A DNA stretch of 64,000 bases, from positions 30,536 to 94,535 of the forward strand of contig JACPYP010000030.1 in NCBI GenBank assembly GCA_016195985.1, in the 5' to 3' direction. The notes beneath the pieces were generated by a model that saw nothing but the letters and a program-made list of their open reading frames with translations, made no database searches and was not told where the DNA came from. Of the stretch, positions 25,183 to 33,897 are shown piece by piece; the stretch's first letter is position 1; the number at the start of each line of letters is the position of its first letter. The position numbers were made by a program, and so were the translations under genes. The stretch is from Acidobacteriota bacterium (lineage in GTDB: Bacteria; Acidobacteriota; Holophagae; Holophagales; Holophagaceae).

Positions 25183-26949
25183 TTACCAGCCGATCTGGCG
25201 ACCCTTGTTCTGCTGTTCCAGCCAGGCCATCAGGGGCTTGAAGTAGTCCATCATGGCGCGGGTGGAAAGCTCCTCGCCGGTGGCGTCCTTGAGGACCTTG
25301 CGCCAATCCTCCGTGGCGCCCTTGGAAAGCACCTGCTTGAGGAAATCGCCCACCTCCTTGTGGCCCGCGTAGTTGGTGGCGCGGGGATCCTGGTGGAGGA
25401 TCTTCCGGGCGATGTGGTCGTGCATCTGGAACTTGAAGACCGTGGCCCAGCCGTAGCTGTAGTAGTAGGCGGGATTGTCGTTGATGTGGGTCTTGGTGGC
25501 GGCGTCGCAGAACTGCTCGCCGCGGGGGCTCGGAGGCTCCACGCCCTGGAGGTCGCGCACCTGCTTCCACCAGCGGGCGTTCATCTGATCGGCGGGCATG
25601 TTCTTCGCGTAGAAATCCGCCTCCCACTCGGGCATGGTGCCGCAGGCCCAGAACATGAAGGGGATGGCCACTTCCAGGGCGTCGTTGAGCAGCACCTGCA
25701 TCTCATCGGCCTTGTAGTCCTTGGGCAGCACGCCCGCGCCCTTGAGGTAGGGGATCTGGCGGGTGGCCAGGGCGATCAGTTCGCCCACGCCCTCATGGAA
25801 GCTGGGGTTGGCGCCGTCGCGCAGCAGGGACGGCACGTTGGGGTTGGTGTAGCTCATGAAGTAGTAGCCGTGGCCCAGCTCGTGGTGGCAGGTCTCGAAC
25901 CACTGGGCGTTGGCCTCCACGCTCATGAGCGAGCGGATGTCGTGGTCCAGGTCCAGGTGCCAGCAGGAGGCGTGGCTGTTCTTCTTGCGCGCTTCGCCGG
26001 CCTTCACGGGGTAGAGGTCCGACTTCACCCAGAAGGAGGCGGGCAGCGGCTCAAAGCCCAATCCCGTGTAGAAGGCCTCCGCGGTCTTCACGATGCGCTC
26101 GGGCTGCCAGCCCTTGAAGTAGGGATCGAAATCCACGGCGTTGACGAAGCCCGTCCAGTTCTGGCTCCAGCGGTTGTTGATCCAATGGGCGGGGATGGCC
26201 TTTGGCACCGGCTGGCCGTACTTCTTGGCCATTTCGTACTTCACCCAGGTGTGGAGCTGCAGGTAGAGCGGCTTCAGCTCCGCCATGAACTTGCGGTTGA
26301 AGGCCAGCATCTCGTCGGTGCTAAGCCCGTACTTGGCCACCTGCAGGGAGAAGTAGTCCGAGTAGCCCAGCTCCTTGGCGCAGGCGTTCCGCAGATCGCG
26401 CAGCTTCAGGAGGCCGTCCTTCAGGGCCGGGCCGTTCTCCTTGGAGGCCTCCCACACCTTGCGCCGCTCGGCCAGGTCGCTGCTCTTGGCCAGGATCTCG
26501 TCGATCTGGTTCGCCGAGAGAGGCTTGCCATCCAGCTTCCAGGTGAAGCCATTCATGGTGCTGTTCTGGGCGGTTTCCGCCGCCACGCGGGCCGCCACCA
26601 GCTCGGGCTTCGTCATGGGGCCTTCGGCGGCATTGAGCAGCACCCGCTCCAGCTGGCGCACGGTGACATCCTTCAATTCCTTGCGGTGCTGCAGCAGTTC
26701 GCGGGCCTCGGTGATGAGGGCCGGATTGCCGTTGAAGGCCGCAAAGGCCTTGCCCGCCCATTCGGCCCCTGCGTCGTGTTCGGGCTTCACGTCCGTGGCA
26801 GCCACCCAGGTGGCTTGCTGATTGACGTAGGTGAGGGACTGGTAACCTGCATTGACCAGCTTCAGGAACCGGTCCGCCCGGTCCTGCATGGGCGCGGTCA
26901 TCTGCGCCAGAAGCGGCACACCGACAATGAGGGCTGGAAGAAGGCGCAT
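25183..26949 (-). CDS. M2 family peptidyl-dipeptidase (ACE-like)
   Basis: The 588-aa product matches the angiotensin-converting-enzyme family of zinc peptidases, which release C-terminal dipeptides. The zinc motif HELGH is at about residues 356-360 and the third ligand Glu lies in SFHEGVGELI, near 386. Other family segments are FVNAVDFDPYFKG and NPAYYYSYGWATVFKFQ. A short signal peptide (MRLLPALIVGVPLLAQ) points to export. The start at 26949 is supported by GGAG upstream and by the signal peptide; a frame to 26973 is not. The next minus-strand gene upstream, at 27102, is an S41 protease, so both may serve peptide use. Confidence 0.93.
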   Translation of the reverse strand: MRLLPALIVGVPLLAQMTAPMQDRADRFLKLVNAGYQSLTYVNQQATWVAATDVKPEHDAGAEWAGKAFAAFNGNPALITEARELLQHRKELKDVTVRQLERVLLNAAEGPMTKPELVAARVAAETAQNSTMNGFTWKLDGKPLSANQIDEILAKSSDLAERRKVWEASKENGPALKDGLLKLRDLRNACAKELGYSDYFSLQVAKYGLSTDEMLAFNRKFMAELKPLYLQLHTWVKYEMAKKYGQPVPKAIPAHWINNRWSQNWTGFVNAVDFDPYFKGWQPERIVKTAEAFYTGLGFEPLPASFWVKSDLYPVKAGEARKKNSHASCWHLDLDHDIRSLMSVEANAQWFETCHHELGHGYYFMSYTNPNVPSLLRDGANPSFHEGVGELIALATRQIPYLKGAGVLPKDYKADEMQVLLNDALEVAIPFMFWACGTMPEWEADFYAKNMPADQMNARWWKQVRDLQGVEPPSPRGEQFCDAATKTHINDNPAYYYSYGWATVFKFQMHDHIARKILHQDPRATNYAGHKEVGDFLKQVLSKGATEDWRKVLKDATGEELSTRAMMDYFKPLMAWLEQQNKGRQIGW

Positions 26950-27101
26950 GGGGGGCTCCTTGGAACCCTTCATTCTGGAACCCCCGGGGCCGTCCGGGGA
27001 GAGGAATTCCCCTTCTGGGCAGGGTTCGCCCGGAATGCCGCGACCCTGGTCGCATGAACCCGGGTCGCGGCTGGCCCCAGGAAACCGGGCCCTGGAGAAC
27101 C

Positions 27102-28172
27102 TCAGCGTCCGTAGCGGACGGGCTCTGCTTCGCCTTTCTCCACGCGGGCCAGAACCGTCTCCAGCCGCTTGCGGGCCCCGGCATCCTTCTCCTTGGCCAA
27201 GAGATCCTTGAGAATCGCCGTGTGGGCCGTCTTCAGGGCCTCCGCCGCGGGAACGGCCACGTCGGGTTTCACGCCCACGTGCTCCCAGTTGGTCTGGGTC
27301 ACGGGATTGATGGCGCGGCCCGTGGGCACGAAGGCCACAAAGCCATGCCCCAGGGCGACCCCATGTCCGGGGTTCGCGCCGCCGCCCGTGGTCTCGCCCA
27401 CGAGGGTGGCCCGCTTCTGGGTCTGGAAGTCATAGGCGCATTCCTCGCCTCCGGAGAAGGTGCGGCCGGAGGTGAGGACGTAGACGGGGCCGGTGTAGTG
27501 GACGCCCACGGTGGGGCTGGTCCAGTACTGGCGCGTGCGGTTGCGGGGGCGGTTGTAGATGGAATTCAGGTGCCGCGTGTCCCCTTCCACGAAGAAGTGA
27601 CTCACCAGGTAGGCCACGCTTTCGGGATCGCCGCCGTCGTTCCGCCGGAGATCCAGGATGAGGGCCTCCGTTCCCGACAGGATGCTGAGGGCCGCCGTGA
27701 AGGCGGGCCCCACGAATTCCGTGGGGCCGAAGCCCAGCACTTCCAGGTAGCCCACATTCCCAGGAAGCTGCTCCACCTTGGCGATGCCGAAGGCGCGTCG
27801 CGCCGACTCCGTGCGGGCCTCGGCAATCTCCTCCTTGGTGGGGGGCTTTTCCTCCTCGCTGTCGGATTTGAAGCTGGGATCGAAGCGCACCCGGAAATGC
27901 CCGTCCTTGCCCTGCTCGCGCAGATCCTTGGAGAGGGCCTCCGCGAAATCCTTGGCCGTGCCGGCCCCCTCATAGCCGCCCTGGGCCGCCTTGGCTTGCA
28001 GGGTCTGACCCACGGTCCCGGCCACCTCGGGGAATACGTATTCCGCCTTCAGGGCCTTGGCCAGGGTCTCCACCACCGCCTTGCGCTGGAGCGGGGACAC
28101 GGGGACCGGCGCCTCCTGGGCGGACAGGGCCAGCACCAAGGCGAAAGGGATGAGGGGGGCGCTTCGACGCAT
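27102..28172 (-). CDS. S41 family protease, IRBP/tricorn-like
   Basis: The 356-aa secreted protein has a signal peptide (PLIPFALVLALSAQ). An N-terminal helical Peptidase_S41_N-like region includes KALKAEYVFPEVAGTV. The S41 core reads GNVGYLEVLGFG, LILDLRRNDGGDPES, and then the nucleophile loop TSGRTFSGGEE with a Ser before two Gly, followed by VGETTGGGANPG. No PDZ domain is evident, which separates it from the CtpA-like protein at 14829. AGGAG precedes the ATG. Substrates are unknown. A tail of about 50 residues is rich in charged helices. Confidence 0.88.
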   Translation of the reverse strand: MRRSAPLIPFALVLALSAQEAPVPVSPLQRKAVVETLAKALKAEYVFPEVAGTVGQTLQAKAAQGGYEGAGTAKDFAEALSKDLREQGKDGHFRVRFDPSFKSDSEEEKPPTKEEIAEARTESARRAFGIAKVEQLPGNVGYLEVLGFGPTEFVGPAFTAALSILSGTEALILDLRRNDGGDPESVAYLVSHFFVEGDTRHLNSIYNRPRNRTRQYWTSPTVGVHYTGPVYVLTSGRTFSGGEECAYDFQTQKRATLVGETTGGGANPGHGVALGHGFVAFVPTGRAINPVTQTNWEHVGVKPDVAVPAAEALKTAHTAILKDLLAKEKDAGARKRLETVLARVEKGEAEPVRYGR

Positions 28173-28222
28173 GGGATCTCCTGGATGTCCTCCAGGTTTC
28201 GTCCGGACCCTGCCGGGGTCTA

Positions 28223-28255
28223 GGCGGCAGGATGCCGGAAACCCGGCGAAGTGCC
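28223..28255. repeat. 33-bp dispersed repeat, copy 1
   Basis: This sequence matches 30533-30565 at 29 of 33 positions (core GGCGGCAGG-TGCCGGAA-CCCGGCG). It can fold on itself through GGCAG/CTGCC-type words. It lies in the gap between the lipoprotein gene and the S41 gene, in the leader of the S41 gene on the minus strand. I looked for a cyclic-di-GMP or cobalamin riboswitch here and did not find the required core. Confidence 0.6.
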
Positions 28256-28307
28256 GTGGCGCAAGCAGCCGCGGCTGTCAGCGACTCGTCGGGCCCCGGT
28301 TTCCAGG

Positions 28308-30293
28308 TCAATGAACCTGGAGGACCCCGTTCACATAGACATAGGACCCCATGGAATCGATGCCGAAATCATCGGGCTGATTGCCATCCAGAACCACGTC
28401 TTCCAGATAGACGGTCATATCGAAGATGTACAGCACGCCACCGATCAGGCCAGCTGTGTGAGGATTCTCGTTGAGGGCCCGGTTGCGCCGGAAGGCCCCG
28501 CCCGCCACGTGCAGGGAGGCGCAGTGACGCAGGTCCAGGGCGCCCCCCTGCTGGTGCGTGGTGTTGTCTTCAAAGACATTGCCGGTCATCGTCCACGCGG
28601 CGCCCCCCATCGAACTGAAGGAGATCGCTCCCCCCTTGTCCTGGGTGGTGTTGTTGCGGAAGAGGTTGTGATTGATGTGAATCAGGGAGGAGGAATTGGG
28701 AACCCCCATGCCTCCCCCGTCCACGAAGAGGGCGCCCCGGGAGTTGTTGTAGCTGGCGTCCTGATTGGCGTCGCTGCCCGTGGGGATCTTCACTGCCCAC
28801 TCGATGGTGCAGTACTCGATCCGCTGTTCCACAGCGTCCATGGGCAGGGCACCGCCGGGCCCCACGCCGCCCCAAATCCGGATTCCGAACCACCCCACCG
28901 CATGGTCCGGAGCCGTGAAGAGGATGGGCCGCTCTGCGGTTCCAACGGCGGTGAGGCCTCCCAGCACCCAAAGCTTGTAATGCCCCATGAACCGCACTTC
29001 CACGCCCGCTTCGATGGTCAGGCGCGAACCCCGCGGCACGGTCAGGTCCCCCTGCACCAGGTAGGGCGAGTGGTCCAGGGTGAAGGCGCCCTGGACCGTA
29101 CCGCTGACGGGCGTTCCGGAGGTGGCGGCCGTGACCGTCAAAGTCGCCTCCTGGCTGATGACTGTGTTTCCGCCGCTGGTAGCGGCCAGGCGGAACTTCC
29201 GCCCATTGTCGCCCGCCGCCAGAACCCCCGTGGTGTACGAGGGCGCGCCCGCCCCCGCGAGGTTCGACCATGACGCGGCGCCGGGAGCCAGGGTCTGCCA
29301 CTGGAAGGTGGGCGCGGGATCCCCGGTCGCGGCGGCGCTGAAGGTCGCGGTGCCTCCCACCATGCTCGTTTGGGACGTGGGCTGCTGGGTGAAGGTGGGG
29401 CCCGTGGGCGTGCTGGCGTTCACCGTGATCGAGAGCAGGCAACTCCCTTGCCCCGCCCCATTGGTGGCTGTGACCGAATGGCTGGTGGTGGGGGTGACGG
29501 CGGTGGGCGTGCCGCTGATCTGCCCCGTGGCCGTGCTGAAGGTCAGGCCTGCGGGCAAAGCGGGGCTGATGGACCAGGTCTCCGCAGCCCCTCCGCTGTT
29601 GGCGGGCGCGATGGAAAAGGGGCTGCCCACGGTGGCCGTGACGGGGCTCGATGGATAGCTGATGGCCGGCGATGCCTTCACGGTCACGTCACAAACGGCG
29701 GTCTTCTGGCCATCCACCGTTGTCACCATGATCTGGGCTGCGCCGACGGACAAGCCCCTCACAAGGCCCGTTGCGCTGACGGTGGCCACGGAAGCCTGGG
29801 AGCTGGACCACCTCACATCTTTTTGGGTGGCCCCCGCGGGTTCCACCGTCGCCGCGAGCTGGAGGGTGCCGTCGACCGCGACGGAGGCGCTGGCGGGAGC
29901 GAGGCTGACGCCCGTCACGGGAACCACTGCCGCCGCGACGGCCACGGTGAGGGTGCCGTGGCCACTCCCCGCGGCATTGGTGGCGGTGACCGTGTAGATC
30001 GTGGCGGAGGTCGCCACCGCAGGCGTGCCGCTGATCTCCCCGGAGGCCGTGCTGAAGGCCAGGCCCGCGGGCAGAGCCGGGCTGATGGACCAGGAGCTGG
30101 CGGCGCCGCCGGCATTGACCGGGGTCCGGGGGGAGATGACCACTCCGACCACACCGGACAACGTGGAAGGTTCATAGGCGATGACCGGCGCGAGGATCGA
30201 AGGGACAGGATCCGGGGACCCTTTCGCTGGCCCGCCACAATCCAGAAAGGACAGGAGGCCGAGGCAAACGACAACAAAAAGACCTTTTTTCAT
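28308..30293 (-). CDS. lipoprotein with Ig-like domains and beta-helix-like C-terminus
   Basis: The 661-aa product has a lipoprotein signal (FVVVCLGLLSFLDCGG; Cys about 19), so it is probably anchored in the outer membrane. The N-terminal half has two putative-Ig segments with SISPALPAGLAFSTASGEIS and SISPALPAGLTFSTATGQIS, a Big_2-like segment (VSLAPASASVAVDGTLQLA) between them, and an Ig-like domain (QPTSQTSMVGGTATFSAAAT). The C-terminal ~260 residues show right-handed beta-helix features: GDLTVPRGSRLTIEAGVEV, then HNLFRNNTTQDKGGAISF and GNVFEDNTTHQQGGALDL. Such helices often bind polysaccharide. GAGGGTG precedes the start. No enzyme motif is visible. Confidence 0.8.
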   Translation of the reverse strand: MKKGLFVVVCLGLLSFLDCGGPAKGSPDPVPSILAPVIAYEPSTLSGVVGVVISPRTPVNAGGAASSWSISPALPAGLAFSTASGEISGTPAVATSATIYTVTATNAAGSGHGTLTVAVAAAVVPVTGVSLAPASASVAVDGTLQLAATVEPAGATQKDVRWSSSQASVATVSATGLVRGLSVGAAQIMVTTVDGQKTAVCDVTVKASPAISYPSSPVTATVGSPFSIAPANSGGAAETWSISPALPAGLTFSTATGQISGTPTAVTPTTSHSVTATNGAGQGSCLLSITVNASTPTGPTFTQQPTSQTSMVGGTATFSAAATGDPAPTFQWQTLAPGAASWSNLAGAGAPSYTTGVLAAGDNGRKFRLAATSGGNTVISQEATLTVTAATSGTPVSGTVQGAFTLDHSPYLVQGDLTVPRGSRLTIEAGVEVRFMGHYKLWVLGGLTAVGTAERPILFTAPDHAVGWFGIRIWGGVGPGGALPMDAVEQRIEYCTIEWAVKIPTGSDANQDASYNNSRGALFVDGGGMGVPNSSSLIHINHNLFRNNTTQDKGGAISFSSMGGAAWTMTGNVFEDNTTHQQGGALDLRHCASLHVAGGAFRRNRALNENPHTAGLIGGVLYIFDMTVYLEDVVLDGNQPDDFGIDSMGSYVYVNGVLQVH

Positions 30294-30532
30294 CGCGGCA
30301 CCCTCGCAACCAAATGAATCCTTCTAAAACACCCCCCAGCAGGTATGCCAAACGTCTACTGCCTCTCCGGCAGAGCCGGGGAGTCCAATTCAGTTGCCGG
30401 ATTTTAGGGGTATGTGTAGAAGCATAGGCCGAAGTTCGATCCCATCCAGAGACAAACCTCGAATCGGCACGGCCGTGAACCCCCTGCCTTTCCGGGCCTT
30501 GCTGGGCCTTGCCGGCCGGCTGGTTTCGTTCC

Positions 30533-30565
30533 GGCGGCAGGGTGCCGGAAGCCCGGCGGAATGCC
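30533..30565. repeat. 33-bp dispersed repeat, copy 2
   Basis: This is the partner of 28223-28255 on the same strand. It ends about 10 bp before the start codon of the Lrp/AsnC gene, so here it falls in that gene's leader or promoter. Confidence 0.6.
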
Positions 30566-30575
30566 AGAATGCTGA

Positions 30576-31016
30576 ATGGCCAAACCCGATCTGGACGACC
30601 TGGACCGCCGCCTCCTCGCGGAGCTGGGGGCCGACGCGCGCCTCACCCAGGTAGCTCTGGCCGCGCGGGTGGGCCTTTCGCGCTCGGCGGTGCAGGAGCG
30701 CCTCAAGCGCCTGGAGCGCGAGGGGGTCATCCTGGGCTACACCCTGCGCCTGGGCCTGGAGCCCCGCCCCGGGGTGCGGGCCTACTTGCTGGTGAAGGGC
30801 AGCGGGCCCAGCCACGAGCGGGCCGTGCGCCTGCTGGAGACCTTCCCCGAGGTGCGCGTAGCCGATTCCGTGAGCGGCGACATCGACCTGGTGCTGCAGC
30901 TGGAAGGGCAGCGCCTGGAGGACCTCAACCGCGTGCGCGACGAGCTGGCCAAGCTTCCCGGCATTGCCTCCACCCAGACCCTGCTGGTGATGGCCCCCCG
31001 CTTCGACCGCCGCTGA
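30576..31016 (+). CDS. Lrp/AsnC family transcriptional regulator
   Basis: The 146-aa protein has an N-terminal helix-turn-helix of the AsnC type (DLDDLDRRLLAELGADARLT, then AARVGLSRSAVQERLKRLER). A C-terminal RAM ligand-binding domain follows, with SVSGDIDLVLQLEG and IASTQTLLVM. These regulators form dimers or octamers and usually respond to an amino acid. The target cannot be told; the nearest genes are the lipoprotein gene (divergent) and the accessory module downstream, which is nearly 300 bp away and differs in composition. No strong ribosome site is visible before the ATG. Confidence 0.93.
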   Translation: MAKPDLDDLDRRLLAELGADARLTQVALAARVGLSRSAVQERLKRLEREGVILGYTLRLGLEPRPGVRAYLLVKGSGPSHERAVRLLETFPEVRVADSVSGDIDLVLQLEGQRLEDLNRVRDELAKLPGIASTQTLLVMAPRFDRR

Positions 31017-31264
31017 CATGCCAAGGGCCTCGGGTGTGGTCTTTATCGGCTCCTCTCAAGTCAGGCCACAAGCCCTTGACGTGTTGGTTAGGAGATATCT
31101 CAACTCCCCCTTGGACTACGGGTTGAAAACCTCCATGGATTCCAGTAAGCACCCCAACCAAAACGCATTCACGACGAGGAGACGAGGCACCGGCTTTCGC
31201 CGACCTCCGTCAGTGTTGTTTATCCCGGTCGAATGACCGGGAACCACGCCTCTCATCCAGGCAT

Positions 31265-31302
31265 TGTAAAGTGGACTGTAAAGCGTAAACTGGATTGTAA
31301 AG
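31265..31302 (+). promoter_or_regulatory. iteron-like direct repeats before the TIGR04255 gene
   Basis: TGTAAAG occurs at 31265-31271, 31277-31283 and 31296-31302, and the variant CGTAAAC at 31284-31290. Successive units are spaced 12, 7 and 12 bases apart. The block ends seven bases before the ATG at 31310 and so overlaps the expected ribosome site. It looks like an operator, possibly bound by the helix-turn-helix protein encoded two genes on. The rest of the 293-bp gap before it shows no gene. Confidence 0.55.
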
Positions 31303-31309
31303 AGCCCCC

Positions 31310-32131
31310 ATGACTGCACCCTATCCCCACTACAAGCTCACCGAGGATCCGTTGGCCCTCGTGCTCTGCCAGGTCAGGTTCAGTCGGGTTCAGAAGATGC
31401 CTGATTACATTCCGGAAATCCAGGAACGCCTTCGGAAGGAAGGGTTCCCTGAGGATGCAAGCGTACAGGTCGGGCGAATCCACTGGGAGATGGGGAAGCA
31501 ACCTGAAACTACTCAGGTGCAGCACAGCGAGTTCCGATCCAAAGATGGTTGGTGGGGCATCGCGATTAACGACGACAATCTCGCTCTTTTTACCACTCAT
31601 TACGATCGATTTAACGGCTTTGGAGAACGCCTAGGCAACATCCTACGAGTAATCAACGAAGTGGTGGATCTGAGCCCCGGCTCGGTCACTCGGGTTGGGC
31701 TAAGGTACATCGACGTTGTGGTCCCAAAACCCGGCGAGACATGGAAGCTTTACCTTCACCCGGGCCTCCACGGTCCCGATGCGGACGCGTTCCCGGACAG
31801 CGCCCCATCCATGATGCAAGAACACTCAGGAAGGACTAATCACGGAACCATCACGGTTCGCATCTCTCAAAATAACCAGGGTATGGTGCTGCCTCAGGGA
31901 ACATTAGTGAAGCCGATGGAGTTTCGTCAGACCTTCGATCCGAATCAACTCTTGACCTTGATAGACACGGATCATTTTGTGGAAGGGAAGTGGGATTTCG
32001 ACATCGCGTCAATCCTTGAGACCGTGGATGTACTGCATCAGGGATCAAACACTGTCTTCTTCAACAGCCTGATAACGAAACATGCCCGCATGGCATGGGG
32101 AGCAGAAGATGTTGCAGACCGCAAACGCTGA
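31310..32131 (+). CDS. TIGR04255-like protein of accessory module
   Basis: The 273-aa product resembles the sporadically distributed TIGR04255 group: an opening YPHYKLTEDPLALVLCQVRF with the PLALVLCQVRFS strand, a central FGERLGNILRVINEV, then VTRVGLRYIDVVV, and a C-terminal FDIASILETVDVLHQGSN. The family has no proven function; it is patchy among genomes, often near small regulators or in islands. It has no signal peptide or membrane segment, so it should be cytoplasmic. It is the first gene of a three-gene unit and overlaps the next by 23 bp. The codon composition is less GC-rich than the core genes. Confidence 0.7.
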   Translation: MTAPYPHYKLTEDPLALVLCQVRFSRVQKMPDYIPEIQERLRKEGFPEDASVQVGRIHWEMGKQPETTQVQHSEFRSKDGWWGIAINDDNLALFTTHYDRFNGFGERLGNILRVINEVVDLSPGSVTRVGLRYIDVVVPKPGETWKLYLHPGLHGPDADAFPDSAPSMMQEHSGRTNHGTITVRISQNNQGMVLPQGTLVKPMEFRQTFDPNQLLTLIDTDHFVEGKWDFDIASILETVDVLHQGSNTVFFNSLITKHARMAWGAEDVADRKR

Positions 32132-32828
32132 AGCCTGCTTTCCCTCATTTGGGCTCATTCGGGGCACTTCCGTAGGATTGGACCAATGGAGTGGCTCCAT
32201 GCAGGCCCGACGGACCTCCTTGGGCACCGATACTCCTCTCGAAACGATTGCTCAGTGGTTGGGGTGGGAAGTACGTCGGCCCTACTCAGAAGCTTCCCTC
32301 GATCGTGCACCGGAAATCCAGGCTCTCTCCTTCTCGGCGGAGGTCATCGCATGTCTCATCTCCAAGGACCTTCCACATATCGTCTCCGCCAAACCACCGC
32401 TATCGTTCCAAGAGTTGGCGCGCCTCATGGCTATGCGACTCTCGATCAGTAAAACGGATCTGGCCACCCGAGTCTTTCGTGTGAGCCGACCTACTGTCTA
32501 CAACTGGATCGCAGGAAGTGAGCCAGACGACTCAAAGTCGCAGGAGCACCTTCGGATATTGGGGTCGATAGCCCATGAGATCTCTCGGAAAACGCCCCGC
32601 CCCCTCTATAGACGATTCGTCTACGAAGCCTTGCCAGGAGAGACAAAAAGCATTATCGAGCTTCTTGAAGGAGAATACTGGGATCAGGCCTTGCTAAGAG
32701 GGCTCTTTCTCAGGGCCAGGGAACTCACCGCACTACGCGATGAGCGTTTAGGCATACATGCTCGTCTGTCTTCTGAGGGAGAAGACGCCAACTATCACGA
32801 CAATCTATTGAGTCTCGGGGGGGAGTGA
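32109..32828 (+). CDS. helix-turn-helix protein of accessory module
   Basis: The 239-aa product carries a helix-turn-helix near residues 115-136 (SKTDLATRVFRVSRPTVYNW). A helical C-terminal part includes RRFVYEALPGETKSIIELL and ALLRGLFLRARELTALRDER. The start at 32109 is chosen for the GGGGAG element eight bases before it; it lies inside the end of the TIGR04255-type gene, pointing to coupled translation. The N-terminal ~90 residues (SAEVIACLISKDLPHIVS) are not recognised. It is a candidate repressor of its own operon through the repeats at 31265-31302, but it could equally be a DNA-binding part of an effector system. Confidence 0.72.
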   Translation: MLQTANAEACFPSFGLIRGTSVGLDQWSGSMQARRTSLGTDTPLETIAQWLGWEVRRPYSEASLDRAPEIQALSFSAEVIACLISKDLPHIVSAKPPLSFQELARLMAMRLSISKTDLATRVFRVSRPTVYNWIAGSEPDDSKSQEHLRILGSIAHEISRKTPRPLYRRFVYEALPGETKSIIELLEGEYWDQALLRGLFLRARELTALRDERLGIHARLSSEGEDANYHDNLLSLGGE

Positions 32829-32831
32829 GGA

Positions 32832-33689
32832 ATGTCTGCGCCCAAATCCGTTCGCGACCACTGTCTGGCCGCAGGATGGATTCAAGGAGCTGTCCTCCGA
32901 GTCGAGGATGCATCCCTCGTTTACGACGCCGCCTCTGATGCTAAGCCTTCAGTTTCTAATAGCGAACAAGATCGGCTACTCGTGCTCACGCAGGACTGTG
33001 ACCTTGTTCATCACAGCCTGGAGGAGGAACCGTGGGTGGAGGTAGTTCCACTACGACCGATACGAACATTCGAGAAAGACAAGCACAACGGACTTCTCCA
33101 CGGGAAAAGCCCGCGACGGCTGGTTTTCCGCATCCCTAATAGCGCGCCAGAATGGTGGCAGATTGAAGTGAAAGATCGCTTTCGCTTCCCACGACAGGCC
33201 CTTCTTGGACGAACACCGGATCCTGATCGGAGCCTCCCCGTCTCTCTGGCAAAGGAGATCGCACGGTGGGTGTCCCGCAAATATACTCGTGCCGCGTTTG
33301 CTGACGAGTTCAACTACAGGCTTGAGACACAAAAGAAAGGTCTCGAACGCCTTTGGAAATCTGATTCAGCAACAGCAATCAGCGGGATCTTCATCCAGGG
33401 GGCCCGGGAGGAATTGGCTGCCGATGAAACGTACCAAATCAAGGTATTGCTTGCCATCGGCCCGGAAGCAAAAGATGAGCCGCAGCGGTATGATCAGGCC
33501 GAAGACGTAGGAACGGAATTCAACAGCCTTTTAGAAGCTTGTCCCGGAATCAAGGTCCTTGATTTGCGGGTGGATCCTGCATGTGACATCACACTCGAAG
33601 ACCTCTGGGCCTACGCTCGAATGGATAAGGATTATCGGAGCCCTTATGACAATCCAGGGAATGCGCGAACTCCAATAGAGTCAGACTGA
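32832..33689 (+). CDS. unknown protein with LTQDCD motif, accessory module
   Basis: The 285-aa cytoplasmic protein starts three bases after the stop of the helix-turn-helix gene, behind a GGGGGGAG site. Its most striking segment is LLVLTQDCDLVHHS near residues 50-63, a motif form (LTQxCD or LSQxCD) that I associate with uncharacterised proteins in accessory DNA, where the Cys and Asp could be catalytic or metal-binding. Other parts include RPIRTFEKDKHNGLLHG, PRQALLGRTPDPDRS and a C-terminal CDITLEDLWAYARMD. No known enzyme fold can be named. The tight spacing with the two genes before it shows that the three act together. Confidence 0.65.
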   Translation: MSAPKSVRDHCLAAGWIQGAVLRVEDASLVYDAASDAKPSVSNSEQDRLLVLTQDCDLVHHSLEEEPWVEVVPLRPIRTFEKDKHNGLLHGKSPRRLVFRIPNSAPEWWQIEVKDRFRFPRQALLGRTPDPDRSLPVSLAKEIARWVSRKYTRAAFADEFNYRLETQKKGLERLWKSDSATAISGIFIQGAREELAADETYQIKVLLAIGPEAKDEPQRYDQAEDVGTEFNSLLEACPGIKVLDLRVDPACDITLEDLWAYARMDKDYRSPYDNPGNARTPIESD

Positions 33690-33831
33690 CCCATGTGTAG
33701 ATGACTATGAGAAAACTCTCCATCTTCGGTAGCGCTTCTCTCGGCCCAGGGTTCCATCTGAAGCAATAGAGTGCTCCCTCTGCTCACATTGCAATGCGCG
33801 AAAGATCACGTGCTACGCGTATTGCCGACAA

Positions 33832-33875
33832 GACCAGAAGACCAAGGGCCCCACAGGGCCCTTGGTCTTCTGGTC
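33832..33875. terminator. perfect 20-bp hairpin, probable two-way terminator
   Basis: Arms 33832-33851 and 33856-33875 are exact reverse complements (GACCAGAAGACCAAGGGCCC) around a 4-base loop. It lies between the end of the accessory module (33689, plus) and the end of gcvPB (33898, minus), the right place to stop transcription from both sides. A short T-run (GTTTG) follows on the plus strand. The other ~140 bp of this gap (33690-33831) show no gene. Confidence 0.85.
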
Positions 33876-33897
33876 GTTTGGTTGCCGGATTGAGGGA

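Noticed and set aside
28200..28307. Possible cyclic-di-GMP or cobalamin riboswitch
   Set aside because: A CCGGGTTTCCGG-like word is suggestive, but the other conserved cores are absent and a near copy lies at 30533-30565 in another context, which fits a repeat.
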